A stretch of 64,000 nt of DNA from VFBF01 sp964530695 (GCA_964530695.1 CAZGYQ010000003.1:17150-81149); one strand, 5' to 3'. Positions 51,788-59,826 are shown, counted from the stretch's first letter. Translations and numbers: made by a program. The notes: generated from the letters alone by a model not told the origin.

Positions 51788-52638
51788 CGCCGTTCACCAA
51801 GCGCTGAAACCAGCATGCTCAGCGTCGGCGCGGCGCTGCGGTCGGTGCGGTGGAGCAGGGCGATGAAGCCATGCGCCTGTGCGACTTCACGCATGGCGGC
51901 GCGGTGAGCTGACAGTCGCGTGGCGTACTCCGCCTGAGCAGCTTCGGCGCGGCCGAACAGCGCCTGACGCTTTGCACCCCCCGGCTCTTCAAACAGCGTG
52001 CGGCCGCGGAACGGAAAATCCTCTTCCGCCGGATCGGCGATCATCAGCAGCGCGCCCGTCGCGCCGGTCGCAGCCGCGACGCGCAGGCGTTCCTGCCAGA
52101 CATCCGGCGAGGCGTAGAAGTCGCTGGCGTAGATCACGGCGGAGCGTGTCGCGGGCGGGGGGGGCTGCGCAATGCGCGCACGCGAAAGTTCCTCGGCAAG
52201 CCGGTCGATGGCGCGGGCGCCGGTGCGTGGCGGCGTGCCGCCCAGCACGCCGACGCGTTCGCCGCCGCGCGTGAACAAAATCGAGAGCGCCAGGCAGACC
52301 GCCAGCGCGCGGCGCTTTTTCGTCGGCCAGCCGCCCCCAGAGGAATCGCCGGACGACCAGTCGAAGCCCGCGTCGGGATCGATCCAGAACAGCGCCGTCT
52401 GCGCCGCTTCCTTCTCGCGCTCGCGCACGTAGAGGCGATCGCCGCGCGCGGAGCGGCGCCAGTCGACGAGCTTGGCGCCATCTTCGGGGCGGTGGTCGCG
52501 GAACTGCCAGAAGGCCTCGCCGGGACCAGCCCGCCTGCGTCCGTGCACGCCGGGCGCCGCCGCCGCGAGGCGACGCGCTTCCAGCAGCACGCCCGGCAGG
52601 AAGCCCGCGAGATTTTCGGCTTCGACGCGCGGTGTCAT
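51784..52638 (-). CDS. DUF58 domain protein of the MoxR operon
   Basis: This 284-residue protein is of the DUF58 family, partner of MoxR ATPases. The family block is FWQFRDHRPEDGAKLVDWRRSARGDRLYVRE (split here, near residues 40-72), with the conserved D-x2-DWR-x-SAR pattern. The rest is a VWA-like fold without a full metal site. ATG 52638 follows a palindromic element that separates it from moxR; its end overlaps the BatA/DUF4159 gene by four bases. Confidence 0.85.
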   Translation of the reverse strand: MTPRVEAENLAGFLPGVLLEARRLAAAAPGVHGRRRAGPGEAFWQFRDHRPEDGAKLVDWRRSARGDRLYVREREKEAAQTALFWIDPDAGFDWSSGDSSGGGWPTKKRRALAVCLALSILFTRGGERVGVLGGTPPRTGARAIDRLAEELSRARIAQPPPPATRSAVIYASDFYASPDVWQERLRVAAATGATGALLMIADPAEEDFPFRGRTLFEEPGGAKRQALFGRAEAAQAEYATRLSAHRAAMREVAQAHGFIALLHRTDRSAAPTLSMLVSALGERR

Positions 52639-52660
52639 TCCACGCGCTCTGGCAAAAATG

Positions 52661-52793
52661 TTTCCTCCCCCGTGAAGCGGAGCGGAACGGGGGAGGTGGC
52701 GGCCGAAGGCCGTCGGAGGGGGCGGCGCCAGACTGCCCCCTCCGTCCGCTGCGCGGCCACCTCCCCCGTGCGCGTTGCGCACAGGGGAGGAAA
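52661..52793. repeat. Palindromic element inside the MoxR operon
   Basis: TTTCCTCCCC (52661-52670) pairs with GGGGAGGAAA (52784-52793), and an inner pair GGGGGAGGTGGC / GCCACCTCCCCC reinforces the fold. The 133-base unit sits between moxR and the DUF58 gene, whose coding ends leave no other spacer. It resembles the 27978 element in build but not in exact sequence. Confidence 0.75.
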
Positions 52794-52822
52794 GCGACGC
52801 GCGGCTGCGGGTGCTTGAACCG

Positions 52823-53812
52823 TCACGCCGCTTTCGACGCCAGATCGTCGACCAGTCCTTCCACATCGAGCCCGTCGGCGCGCGCGCCGAACGAGAGCGC
52901 CATGCGGTGTACGAGCGCCGGCCGCGCGAGCGCCGTCACGTCATCGAGCGCCGGCGCCAGACGCCCGCGCAGCAACGCGCGCGCACGCACGGCGAGCATC
53001 AGGGCTTGTCCGGCGCGCGGGCCGGGGCCCCACGCCACATGCTTGTTCACGCGCGGATCGGGCGAGCCGCCCGGACGCGCCGAGCGCACAAGCTCGAGGA
53101 TCGCCGCCAGCACCTTCTCGCCGACAGGCATCCGGCGCACGAGGCGCTGCAGCGCGATGAGCGAAGACGCATCGAGCACGGCGGACGGCGTCTGTTCGCC
53201 GAGGCCTGTCGTTTCCACGAGGATGCGCCGCTCCGTCTCGGCGTCGGGGTAGGGCACGTCCACCTGCAGCAGGAAGCGGTCGAGCTGCGCCTCGGGCAGC
53301 GGGTAGGCGCCTTCGTGCTCGATCGGGTTCTGCGTGGCGAGCACGTGGAACGGCTCCGGCAGCGCGTACGCCTGGCCCGCGACGGTCACCTGATGCTCCT
53401 GCATCGCCTGCAGCAGCGCCGACTGCGTGCGCGGGCTCGCGCGGTTGATTTCGTCGGCCATGAGCAGGCGCGTGAAGATCGGGCCGGGCACGAAGCGGAA
53501 GCTGCGGCGGCCCGCCTCGTCCTGGTCGAGGATTTCCGAGCCGACGATGTCGGCGGGCATGAGGTCGGGCGTGAACTGCACGCGGCCCCAGTCGAGGCCG
53601 AGCACCGTGGCGAGCGCCGCGACGAGCTTGGTCTTGGCCAGACCCGGCGCGCCGACCAGCAGCACGTGGCCGCCCGCCAGCACCCCCGCCAGCACCAGCT
53701 CGATCACCCGCTCCTGACCGAAGATCGTCCGGCCGATCTCGGCGCGGGCGCGGGCCAGCAGCGCGCCGGCGCGCTCGGCTTCCGCCACCATCTGTTCGGG
53801 GGTCTCGGTCAT
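52823..53812 (-). CDS. moxR: MoxR-family AAA+ ATPase
   Basis: This 329-residue AAA+ chaperone-like ATPase has Walker A GAPGLAKTK, Walker B LLMADEINRA, sensor 1 FHVLATQNPIEHEG and Arg finger region PEAQLDRFLL. Length and motifs are standard. It leads an operon with DUF58, BatA/DUF4159 and VWA-like genes and is presumably the engine of their shared membrane function. A 28-base spacer plus the palindromic element separate it from DUF58. Confidence 0.92.
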   Translation of the reverse strand: MTETPEQMVAEAERAGALLARARAEIGRTIFGQERVIELVLAGVLAGGHVLLVGAPGLAKTKLVAALATVLGLDWGRVQFTPDLMPADIVGSEILDQDEAGRRSFRFVPGPIFTRLLMADEINRASPRTQSALLQAMQEHQVTVAGQAYALPEPFHVLATQNPIEHEGAYPLPEAQLDRFLLQVDVPYPDAETERRILVETTGLGEQTPSAVLDASSLIALQRLVRRMPVGEKVLAAILELVRSARPGGSPDPRVNKHVAWGPGPRAGQALMLAVRARALLRGRLAPALDDVTALARPALVHRMALSFGARADGLDVEGLVDDLASKAA

Positions 53813-54018
53813 GGGATCTCGCTCTGGGCGCGGGGCTCTAATGCCCGCGCGGTGTTCATGGGGAAGCAGCCCAACTGATGGGCGGATTTAGGGCCGGGAG
53901 GCAATGGGGGACAACTGGGCGGGTGGCCCGGAGCGTTCGCACTGGGTGGTCATTTCGAGTTTGGCGCGTCAACCTACCCTTGGGGGTCGCGAACTCAATC
54001 TTCGCCGACAGTCCAACT

Positions 54019-54768
54019 TTAGGGGTACGCGCTGGCTTTGGCCCACGCCACCTCAAACGCCTTCAGCGTAGCGTTACGGATATCTTCGCCGAGGGAAACG
54101 AACAGAGATTGCTTTTTGGCGAAGCCGTTGAGGCTGGTGCCTAACATCCACATGCCGGTGGGGAAGATTATGTAACGGTCGTGCAGGATGCCCGTGGGCG
54201 CGACGCGGATGTCCAATGGGACCGTGTGTTGCTTATGGAATGCTGCCAGATCACGCCGCAGTTTGCTGTCGCCCAGAATATTGGCGGTTAGAAATCGAAC
54301 GTTGGAAGCGCCTGCCAGATGCGCAAGATAGTCTAGGGTCTTGTTTTCGAGGTATGGATCGCAAACGCTCACAGGACCGCTTAGCCCGTCCAGCGCCTCT
54401 TCAAGGCGGCGGATTTCGTCTAGCGCGTTGGCAGGATCAACGAATCGGCTTGCCGGGGTGCCTGTTGCAAGCTCTGTCAGACCCGGTTGCATCACCGCAT
54501 AGCGCAGTCGCCCACCTGCGCGCTTGCGGGCTACCGTCCCGGCGGCCCGTTCACGTTCCAAAACGGACGCGGCGCGCTGGCGAGAGATGTCAACGCCTTC
54601 CTCATCGCGCAGCAGATCGCTGACTTCCGCAGGGGTCAGGTAGCGATAAGCGTCGGACTGTCGAACAGCTGCCAGCGTCCGAAGCAGCTGGCAGCGTTCT
54701 TCTAGTGAATGCACGTCACCGGAAACGGTTTCCCTGTGCGAGCGATAGACCTCTCGCAGCGCGCTCAT
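54019..54768 (-). CDS. Winged-helix plus phospholipase-D-like protein (second gene of accessory module)
   Basis: This 249-residue protein appears to have an N-terminal winged-helix region (YRYLTPAEVSDLLRDEEGV, then SRQRAASVLERERAAG and GGRLRYAV) and a C-terminal domain with VCDPYLENKTLDYL, VRFLTAN, ILHDRYIIF and MLGTSLNGF. The His-Asp-Arg plus Gly-Thr-Ser-x-Asn pair resembles the single-motif PLD-like fold of some defence-linked nucleases, in which Arg replaces the usual Lys. It overlaps the 194-residue gene by ATGA. Nuclease or ligand-binding activity is inferred. It lies in a 2.8-kb stretch between two core operons. Confidence 0.55.
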   Translation of the reverse strand: MSALREVYRSHRETVSGDVHSLEERCQLLRTLAAVRQSDAYRYLTPAEVSDLLRDEEGVDISRQRAASVLERERAAGTVARKRAGGRLRYAVMQPGLTELATGTPASRFVDPANALDEIRRLEEALDGLSGPVSVCDPYLENKTLDYLAHLAGASNVRFLTANILGDSKLRRDLAAFHKQHTVPLDIRVAPTGILHDRYIIFPTGMWMLGTSLNGFAKKQSLFVSLGEDIRNATLKAFEVAWAKASAYP

Positions 54769-55349
54769 TCATCGTCGCCCACTGCAACTTCGTCACCGTC
54801 GCCCTTCGTCGTCCGTCGGGGACGGGCGGGCGGTGTACGCCGAACGTCACCCGAGAATTTCTGGTCGACCGCTTGTCGCCCCGTGTTGGTCACGAAGAAC
54901 GTTTCCGGCTTCTTCGGATCTTCATCCACCCAGCCGTTCCGCAAGACGACGCCGAAGTCGCGCGGCAGATTGCCCGGCGCCTTCTCCCGAGCTTGCGCGA
55001 GCCGAGTTTTGATGTCGTCGCGAGAGAAGGAATCCTGGCCCTCGTGCACATCCAGGTAAGTGCCGATGGCAACGATTTTCTCCGGATAGCTGGTCGCCTG
55101 CGAGTCGTTCATAAATTCTCGCAGAGACATACGCCCCATCTGCCGCGCGCTCGGTGTTTGGGTGCCCGCCCCGGGTTGAACGGTCGCCCCGTGTGCGGCT
55201 GGCGATGCTGATGGGCCAGACGGCAGAGAGCCGCCCATTAACAGATCGATCACCTGGCGCGCGCGAGCCGGATCGACATCCTTCTTGATCGTAACGCCTT
55301 CGCCCTCGACCGAGATCGAGAATGCTTCTGCTTTCTCATTTTGTTCCAT
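54765..55349 (-). CDS. Hypothetical winged-helix-like protein (first gene of accessory module)
   Basis: This 194-residue protein has a short N-terminal beta part (FSISVEGEGVTIKKD) with a helix (ARARQVIDLLMG), a Ser/Pro/Ala-rich linker (about 45-70), then a compact helical domain (SLREFMNDSQATSYPEKI, SRDDIKTRLAQARE, FGVVLRNGWVDED, FFVTNTGRQAV) that reads like a winged helix. The tail is charged. ATG 55349 has AGGAGA eight bases before it; an ATG at 55355 is too close. AT-rich DNA lies upstream. I do not recognise a named family; proteins with this helical domain often stand beside effector genes. Confidence 0.55.
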   Translation of the reverse strand: MEQNEKAEAFSISVEGEGVTIKKDVDPARARQVIDLLMGGSLPSGPSASPAAHGATVQPGAGTQTPSARQMGRMSLREFMNDSQATSYPEKIVAIGTYLDVHEGQDSFSRDDIKTRLAQAREKAPGNLPRDFGVVLRNGWVDEDPKKPETFFVTNTGRQAVDQKFSGDVRRTPPARPRRTTKGDGDEVAVGDDE

Positions 55350-55626
55350 GACCATCTCTCCTAGGGGAAGCGCCCCACCAGAAATAGTCCGTCCTCGGCG
55401 AAGCGCAAGCCCACCTCCGTCTGCCTCTGGAGTTCAAATACTTGTGGCCTACAAAAAACAAGAACAAAGACCAATAAAAACAAGCATTAAACCAAACGTT
55501 TGTGCGGAAAAGATTTTCACAGGTAATTTTAACGTATGAAGAAGACTTCGGCTCCGCGCGGTTTCTACCATGTCGCCGACGGAGCGGCCTATAAATATGA
55601 TAACTAAATGGGAAGTCGGTTGCGGA

Positions 55627-55705
55627 TTGTATCGGGTGATCGCAGCTACGTATTGATCCCGCCAAATGATCACATCAGGCCCGGCACAACGTTCGCCAGA
55701 CGGGG
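55627..55705. repeat. 79-bp imperfect direct repeat, copy A
   Basis: It aligns without gaps to 55902-55980, about 61 of 79 positions equal, with shared blocks TTGTATCGGG, CAAATGATCAC and GTTCGCCA. The two copies are 275 bases apart in the same direction. No shared reading frame is open through both, so a non-coding role or decayed element is likely. Confidence 0.7.
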
Positions 55706-55901
55706 GCACAACTAGGTGCAAATAGCCAAATCTGATAGAAATTCGGCGGGAGTGTCTGTCTAGGGCAACCCATTGCCGTAGGTGTCAGGGTCAAACTGGC
55801 TCCCGATCGTATTGGGCGGACGGACAGCCGGCTAGCCAGATACAGGTCCGCCAAGCGGGCGTTTAAGAAAACCATTGTTTGGCGAGGAATTCGGGAGCGA
55901 T

Positions 55902-55980
55902 TTGTATCGGGCGATCGTCTTCACGTATCGGCGTCGGCAAATGATCACGTCAGGTCGAGCACAGCGTTCGCCAAACGGGG
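55902..55980. repeat. 79-bp imperfect direct repeat, copy B
   Basis: Second copy of the unit at 55627-55705; it ends CGCCAAACGGGG. It lies about 100 bases before the SOS box at 56077. Confidence 0.7.
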
Positions 55981-56076
55981 CGAAAATCTGGTTCCACTGC
56001 CGCTCCTTCGCACCCGTTAGCCCGGCAATCCGCCTTCATCGGAAAATGCCTTGCCGAAGGTTAACTTGAACGAAAA

Positions 56077-56091
56077 GAACAAAAAGGGAAC
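56077..56091. promoter_or_regulatory. LexA (SOS) box upstream of small membrane ORF
   Basis: GAAC-AAAAAGG-GAAC is the reverse complement of GTTC-N7-GTTC, the alphaproteobacterial LexA box, and the flank adds AAA. The same spacing is found ahead of ruvB in this window. It ends 30 bases before the GTG at 56122, a usual place for LexA control of a rightward gene. Confidence 0.75.
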
Positions 56092-56121
56092 AAACGCCGC
56101 AGGTTTACGACGGAGGCAGAT

Positions 56122-56490
56122 GTGCTCGCGTTTCTTGTGGTGTTGGGTCTGGCGGTCGGAGGGCTCCTGTTTTGGCGGGCGGCGCCGGCGCGTCCGGTCC
56201 GCGCTGCGGAAGCGGGTGCGCCGCCTGTGGCCCTGCCTGTGGCCCCTCCGGGGGCGTGGCGGCTCACCTGCCGTCAAATGATCTCGCGCGGCGCCGGCGT
56301 CCGGCGGTCCCTCTTTGCTGCGTCGCGCGCGCCGGGCCTGTTGTGTGAGCGGGCCTCTGCATTCCTCTCGCGTCACGCGGACGGGCGGGCGTTGCGCTGC
56401 GCCCCCACGCCCCACCTGTGGGGTGTGGCGACGAACAGTCCTCTCCTGTGTGCGCCCGGTCCCGCGAGGTCGTCGCCCGCGCGCTGTTGA
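56122..56490 (+). CDS. Small membrane-anchored protein, possibly SOS-induced (SidA-like role)
   Basis: This 122-residue frame starts at GTG with GGAGG five bases ahead. The first 18 residues (MLAFLVVLGLAVGGLLFW) form one membrane segment followed by Arg, then a Pro/Ala/Arg-rich stretch and a Cys/Arg-rich second half. I recognise no family. In Caulobacter the LexA-controlled SidA is a very small inner-membrane cell-division inhibitor, and a similar role is possible here because of the SOS box, but sequence similarity is not claimed. The C-terminal half has a hairpin-forming stretch (CCCCACCTGTGGGG) and could be non-coding, so the true protein might be shorter or the frame fortuitous. Confidence 0.42.
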   Translation: MLAFLVVLGLAVGGLLFWRAAPARPVRAAEAGAPPVALPVAPPGAWRLTCRQMISRGAGVRRSLFAASRAPGLLCERASAFLSRHADGRALRCAPTPHLWGVATNSPLLCAPGPARSSPARC

Positions 56491-56636
56491 GCCCGCGCAT
56501 CCGTTTCCATGGCTGACCGACCTGACGCGGCGTCGTTTTTCAAGAAGCGAGTCCGCGGGCGCCCGCGCGTGCGCTGTGCGGCGCTTTCTCTCGGGAGCCT
56601 TCCCCCCGGAGGCCGACGCTGGCAGGGTCCGCCGTC

Positions 56637-57227
56637 ATGACCACCCCCATGACAGTGGCCGATTTCATCGCCTCGCTTCAGCGCGAAGCCTCTTCGGGCG
56701 GCGTCGCAAAGGGACCGCCGCCGGTGGAGCGCTGGAACCCGCCGTTCTGCGGCGACAGCTTCATCGAGATCCTGCGCGACGGCTCGTGGCGCCACGAAGG
56801 GGTCCGGATGACGCGGGAAAGCCTCGTGCGGCTCTTCGCATCCATCCTGCGCAAGGACGAAGACGGGATCACCTATCTGGTCACGCCGGTGGAGAAGGTT
56901 TCCGTCAAGGTCGAGGACGCGCCGTTCCTCGCCGTGCGCGTGGACCGCGAGGGCGCCGGCCGGGACCAGACCATCGCCGTCACCACCAACATGGGCGACG
57001 TGGCCGCAGTCGGCCCCGACCATCCCCTCCGCGTGGAGACGACGAACGGCGAGCCTCGACCCTATGTCCTGGTGCGCGGCCGGCTCGAGGCGCGGGTGCT
57101 GCGGGCGCCGTTCTATGAGCTGGTCGACTGGGCGGAAGAAGAAGCGACGCCGGAAGGCCCGCGCCTCGGCGTCTGGAGCGGCGGCGCGTTCTTTCCCATC
57201 GGTCCGGTCGGCGCCCACCTGCAATGA
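56637..57227 (+). CDS. DUF1285 family protein
   Basis: This 196-residue cytoplasmic protein is of the DUF1285 family. Diagnostic blocks are PPVERWNPPFCGDSFIEI, ILRDGSWRHEGVRMTR, LVRLFASILRK and YLVTPVEKVSVKVEDAPF. The fold is known for relatives, the function is not. It begins a tightly overlapping operon with a CoA pyrophosphatase, DUF6111 and cca, an order common in alphaproteobacteria. ATG 56637 follows the preceding frame by 146 bases. Confidence 0.85.
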   Translation: MTTPMTVADFIASLQREASSGGVAKGPPPVERWNPPFCGDSFIEILRDGSWRHEGVRMTRESLVRLFASILRKDEDGITYLVTPVEKVSVKVEDAPFLAVRVDREGAGRDQTIAVTTNMGDVAAVGPDHPLRVETTNGEPRPYVLVRGRLEARVLRAPFYELVDWAEEEATPEGPRLGVWSGGAFFPIGPVGAHLQ

Positions 57228-57850
57228 GCTTCGACGCCGATTTCGAGGATCGCCTGCGCGCGCGCCTGTCGCCCATTTCGAGGCTCGAAGAGGGCGGCGA
57301 CAGCACCGACGTGAATCTCGGGGCGGACGATGGCCAGCCGGCGTCGGACTTCACGCCCGCGGCGGTGCTGGTGCCGATCGTGCGCAGGCCGGAAGGCTTT
57401 TCCGTCCTGCTCACCCAGCGCACCAACGACATGCCCACCCATGCCGGGCAGGTGGCGTTTCCGGGCGGCCGGGTGCAGACGGAGGACGAAGGCTTTCTTG
57501 CCGCCGCGCTGCGCGAAACGCATGAGGAAACAGGACTGGCGCCGCACTTCATCACGCCCCTCGGCGGCTTCGGCGCATTCCGCACCGGGACGTTCTATCG
57601 CATCGTGCCCGTGGTCGCGCTGGTGGAGCCGGGATTTGAACTCGCGCCCGATCCACGCGAAGTCGAAGCCGTGTTCGAGACGCCCGTTTCGTTTCTGATG
57701 GACGCGGCCAATCACGCGTTGCATGCGGGCGAGTGGAAGGGCGTGCGTCGCGAATATTATGCGATGCCGTGGAACGATCGCTATATCTGGGGCGTCACGG
57801 CGGGCATGATCAAGGCGCTGCATCAGCGGCTCTACGAGGACGACGTCTGA
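57224..57850 (+). CDS. CoA pyrophosphatase, NUDIX hydrolase NudL-like
   Basis: This 208-residue NUDIX enzyme probably cleaves coenzyme A to phosphopantetheine and 3',5'-ADP. The NUDIX box is visible around ALRETHEETGL (RExxEE with Gly further up), and the preceding HAGQVAFPGGR is the LLTxR...GQVxFPGG marker of the CoA-specific group. It overlaps DUF1285 by ATGA and DUF6111 by one base. Confidence 0.88.
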   Translation: MSFDADFEDRLRARLSPISRLEEGGDSTDVNLGADDGQPASDFTPAAVLVPIVRRPEGFSVLLTQRTNDMPTHAGQVAFPGGRVQTEDEGFLAAALRETHEETGLAPHFITPLGGFGAFRTGTFYRIVPVVALVEPGFELAPDPREVEAVFETPVSFLMDAANHALHAGEWKGVRREYYAMPWNDRYIWGVTAGMIKALHQRLYEDDV

Positions 57851-58089
57851 TGCCGCGTGGGTTGTTCGTTCCGTTCGTGGCGTTCGTTCTGCCGTTCGCG
57901 ATCTACTGGATCTACCGTCTGATCCAGAAGCGCCGACAGATCGAACATCGCGCCGCCTGGCCGGTGACGGTCCTCTTCCTCACCGGCGCCGTGCTCGCCA
58001 TCCAGACATTTGCACTCACAGCGCTCACTGAGCCGCATGTACTCTCGCGAGCGCCGGATGTCGCCGTCACCACCGGGAACAGGCCATGA
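57850..58089 (+). CDS. DUF6111-like small membrane protein
   Basis: This 79-residue protein has two membrane segments (GLFVPFVAFVLPFAIYWIY and WPVTVLFLTGAVLAIQTF) joined by a basic loop (RLIQKRRQIEHR). It matches the small DUF6111 proteins found between NUDIX and cca genes in alphaproteobacteria. Starts at the ATG of a TGATG overlap and ends in an ATGA overlap with cca. Function unknown. Confidence 0.7.
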   Translation: MPRGLFVPFVAFVLPFAIYWIYRLIQKRRQIEHRAAWPVTVLFLTGAVLAIQTFALTALTEPHVLSRAPDVAVTTGNRP

Positions 58090-59324
58090 CCATGATCAGG
58101 GGCGCAAGCTGGCTCGTCGCGCCGGAGACGAACGCGGTGATCGCGGCGCTCGACGCCGCACGGCCGGGCGCCTCGCGTTTCGTCGGAGGGTGCGTGCGCA
58201 ACACGCTGATCGGCCAGCCCGTCGACGACATCGATATCGCCACGCAGCTGCTTCCCGACGCCGTGATCGCAGCGGCGAAAGCGGCGGGACTCGCCGCTGT
58301 GCCGACCGGCATCGAGCACGGCACCATCACCGTCATCTGCAATCACAAACCCTACGAAGTGACGACCCTGCGGCGCGATGTGACGACCGATGGTCGTCGC
58401 GCGACGGTGGCGTTCACCGAAGACTGGAACGAGGACGCGCAGCGGCGCGACTTCCGCCTCAACGCGCTTTACGCCGATGCGGATGGAACCATCCACGATC
58501 TCACCGGCGGCGGCGTCGAGGATGCCAGGGCGGGCCGCATCATCTTCATCGGCGACGCCGAAACGCGTCTGCGCGAGGACTATCTGCGCATTTTGCGGTT
58601 CTTCCGTTTCTCCGCCTGGTACGGGGCCGGGGCGCTCGATGCGCGCGGTCTTGCGGCGTGTGCTGCGCTGAAAGACGGGCTGAAGACGCTCTCCGCCGAA
58701 CGCGTTTGGAAGGAGTTCAAGAAGCTCTGCGCCGCGCCGGACCCGTCGCCGGCGTTGCAGGCGATGAGCGAGGCGGGCATTCTCGCGCTCGCTGCGCCGG
58801 CGGCGCGAAACCTGTCGCGGACGCAGCGCGTGATCGCCATCGACGACGAATATCTCCTGCGGCCTGAAGGTCTCTTGCGCATCGCCGCGCTGCTTGCCGA
58901 TGAGGCGGGCGCGCGTTCGCTTGCCCGCGACATGAAAGCCTCCAACGATGAGCGCGGGCGTCTCGTGGCGGCGTTGGGCAAGTCGCCGCGCATCGTTTCG
59001 TTCATGTCGATGCGGGAAGTGCGCCGTGGGCTCTACCTGCTCGGCGCGCAGGCGTTCGTGGACCGTGCGCGCCTCGCGTGGGCCGAAGACCCGGGTGCGC
59101 GAACAGGACCGCAATGGCGCGCGCTGCTCGCGCTTGCCGGCGGCTGGGTGCGCCCGCGCCTCGATCTTTCAGGCGACGAGATCGTCGCTGCAGGGGTGCC
59201 ACCGGGCCCGAAGGTGGGGGCGGTGATGCGCGAGGTCGAGGCGTGGTGGATCGACGCTGATTTTCCCGACGACAAGCTCTCGATCGTGGAGCGGCTGAAG
59301 GCCGTGGCCCAAGGTCTGGGTTGA
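58086..59324 (+). CDS. cca: CCA tRNA nucleotidyltransferase (class II type)
   Basis: This 412-residue enzyme adds or repairs the CCA end of tRNAs. The head domain has RFVGGCVRNTLIG and DDIDIATQL (the G-G and DxD metal site), RRDVTTDGRRATVAF, and then QRRDFRLNALYAD and ILRFFRF of the neck. The C-terminal region is helical and variable. Poly(A) polymerases share the head, but this length and the alphaproteobacterial neighbours favour CCA addition. Confidence 0.9.
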   Translation: MTMIRGASWLVAPETNAVIAALDAARPGASRFVGGCVRNTLIGQPVDDIDIATQLLPDAVIAAAKAAGLAAVPTGIEHGTITVICNHKPYEVTTLRRDVTTDGRRATVAFTEDWNEDAQRRDFRLNALYADADGTIHDLTGGGVEDARAGRIIFIGDAETRLREDYLRILRFFRFSAWYGAGALDARGLAACAALKDGLKTLSAERVWKEFKKLCAAPDPSPALQAMSEAGILALAAPAARNLSRTQRVIAIDDEYLLRPEGLLRIAALLADEAGARSLARDMKASNDERGRLVAALGKSPRIVSFMSMREVRRGLYLLGAQAFVDRARLAWAEDPGARTGPQWRALLALAGGWVRPRLDLSGDEIVAAGVPPGPKVGAVMREVEAWWIDADFPDDKLSIVERLKAVAQGLG

Positions 59325-59334
59325 GGGGGATGGG

Positions 59335-59826
59335 CTAGAAGCTGGCGAAGGCGCCTGTCTGGCGCATAGCTTCGGCCAGCGCCACCGCGCCGGCGACCGC
59401 CACATTCAGCGACCGGGCGCCGGCGGCCAGGGGGATTCGGACGACGGCATGCGCCGCGCCGTAGAGCTCAGGCGGACTGCCGGCGCTCTCCCGGCCGAGA
59501 ATCAGCGTGTCGGACGCTCCGAAGGCGAAGTCATGGAGTCGCACGGCCCCGTCCGTCTCAAGCAAGACGAGTCGGCGTCCGTTTTGAGACTCGCTCGCAA
59601 GAAAGCCGTTGAAGCCGTCGTGCCTCTCGATCCGTGCCAGACCAGCGTAGTCCATCGCCGCCCGCCGCAAAGCCTTGTCCGTCAGCGCAAAACCACACGG
59701 TTCAATGATGTCGAGGGGGTTGGCGAAGCATGCAGCGATGCGAATCGCCGCCCCGACATTCTGGGGCATGTCCGGTTGATAGAGAGCGAGACGCACGTTA
59801 AGGGCTCCGACTTGTTGAGGGGTCAT
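59335..59826 (-). CDS. trmL: tRNA (cytidine/uridine-34 2'-O)-methyltransferase TrmL
   Basis: This 163-residue SPOUT methyltransferase would methylate the wobble ribose of tRNA-Leu. Marks are VRLALYQPDMPQNVGAAIR at the start, TLILGRESAGSPPELY and SLNVAVAGAVALAEAMRQ, which make the trefoil knot and SAM site. ATG 59826 was chosen; the 30 upstream codons to 59916 are unlike the family. It diverges from petA, a common order in alphaproteobacteria. Confidence 0.88.
   Translation of the reverse strand: MTPQQVGALNVRLALYQPDMPQNVGAAIRIAACFANPLDIIEPCGFALTDKALRRAAMDYAGLARIERHDGFNGFLASESQNGRRLVLLETDGAVRLHDFAFGASDTLILGRESAGSPPELYGAAHAVVRIPLAAGARSLNVAVAGAVALAEAMRQTGAFASF

Larger units (their letters stand above)
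55350..56121. other. Accessory intergenic region with AT-rich block and direct repeats
   Basis: No convincing gene is seen in these 772 bases. 55435-55550 is markedly AT-rich (for example CTACAAAAAACAAGAACAAA) and may hold the promoter of the leftward two-gene module. 55627-55705 and 55902-55980 are imperfect direct repeats. A weaker related end (GTCCGCCAAGCGGGC) is at 55846-55860. 56077-56091 is an SOS box belonging to the frame at 56122. Confidence 0.65.

Noticed and set aside
55440..55480. A further LexA box (GAACAAAGACC...) in the AT-rich block
   Set aside because: Only one GAAC half is present; the position of the second half reads AATA.
56122..56636. RNase P RNA, tmRNA or 6S RNA in the hairpin-rich stretch
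   Set aside because: The conserved GAGGAAAGTCC-type core of RNase P RNA and tmRNA end sequences were not found; 6S RNA cannot be judged by eye, so no RNA gene is called.
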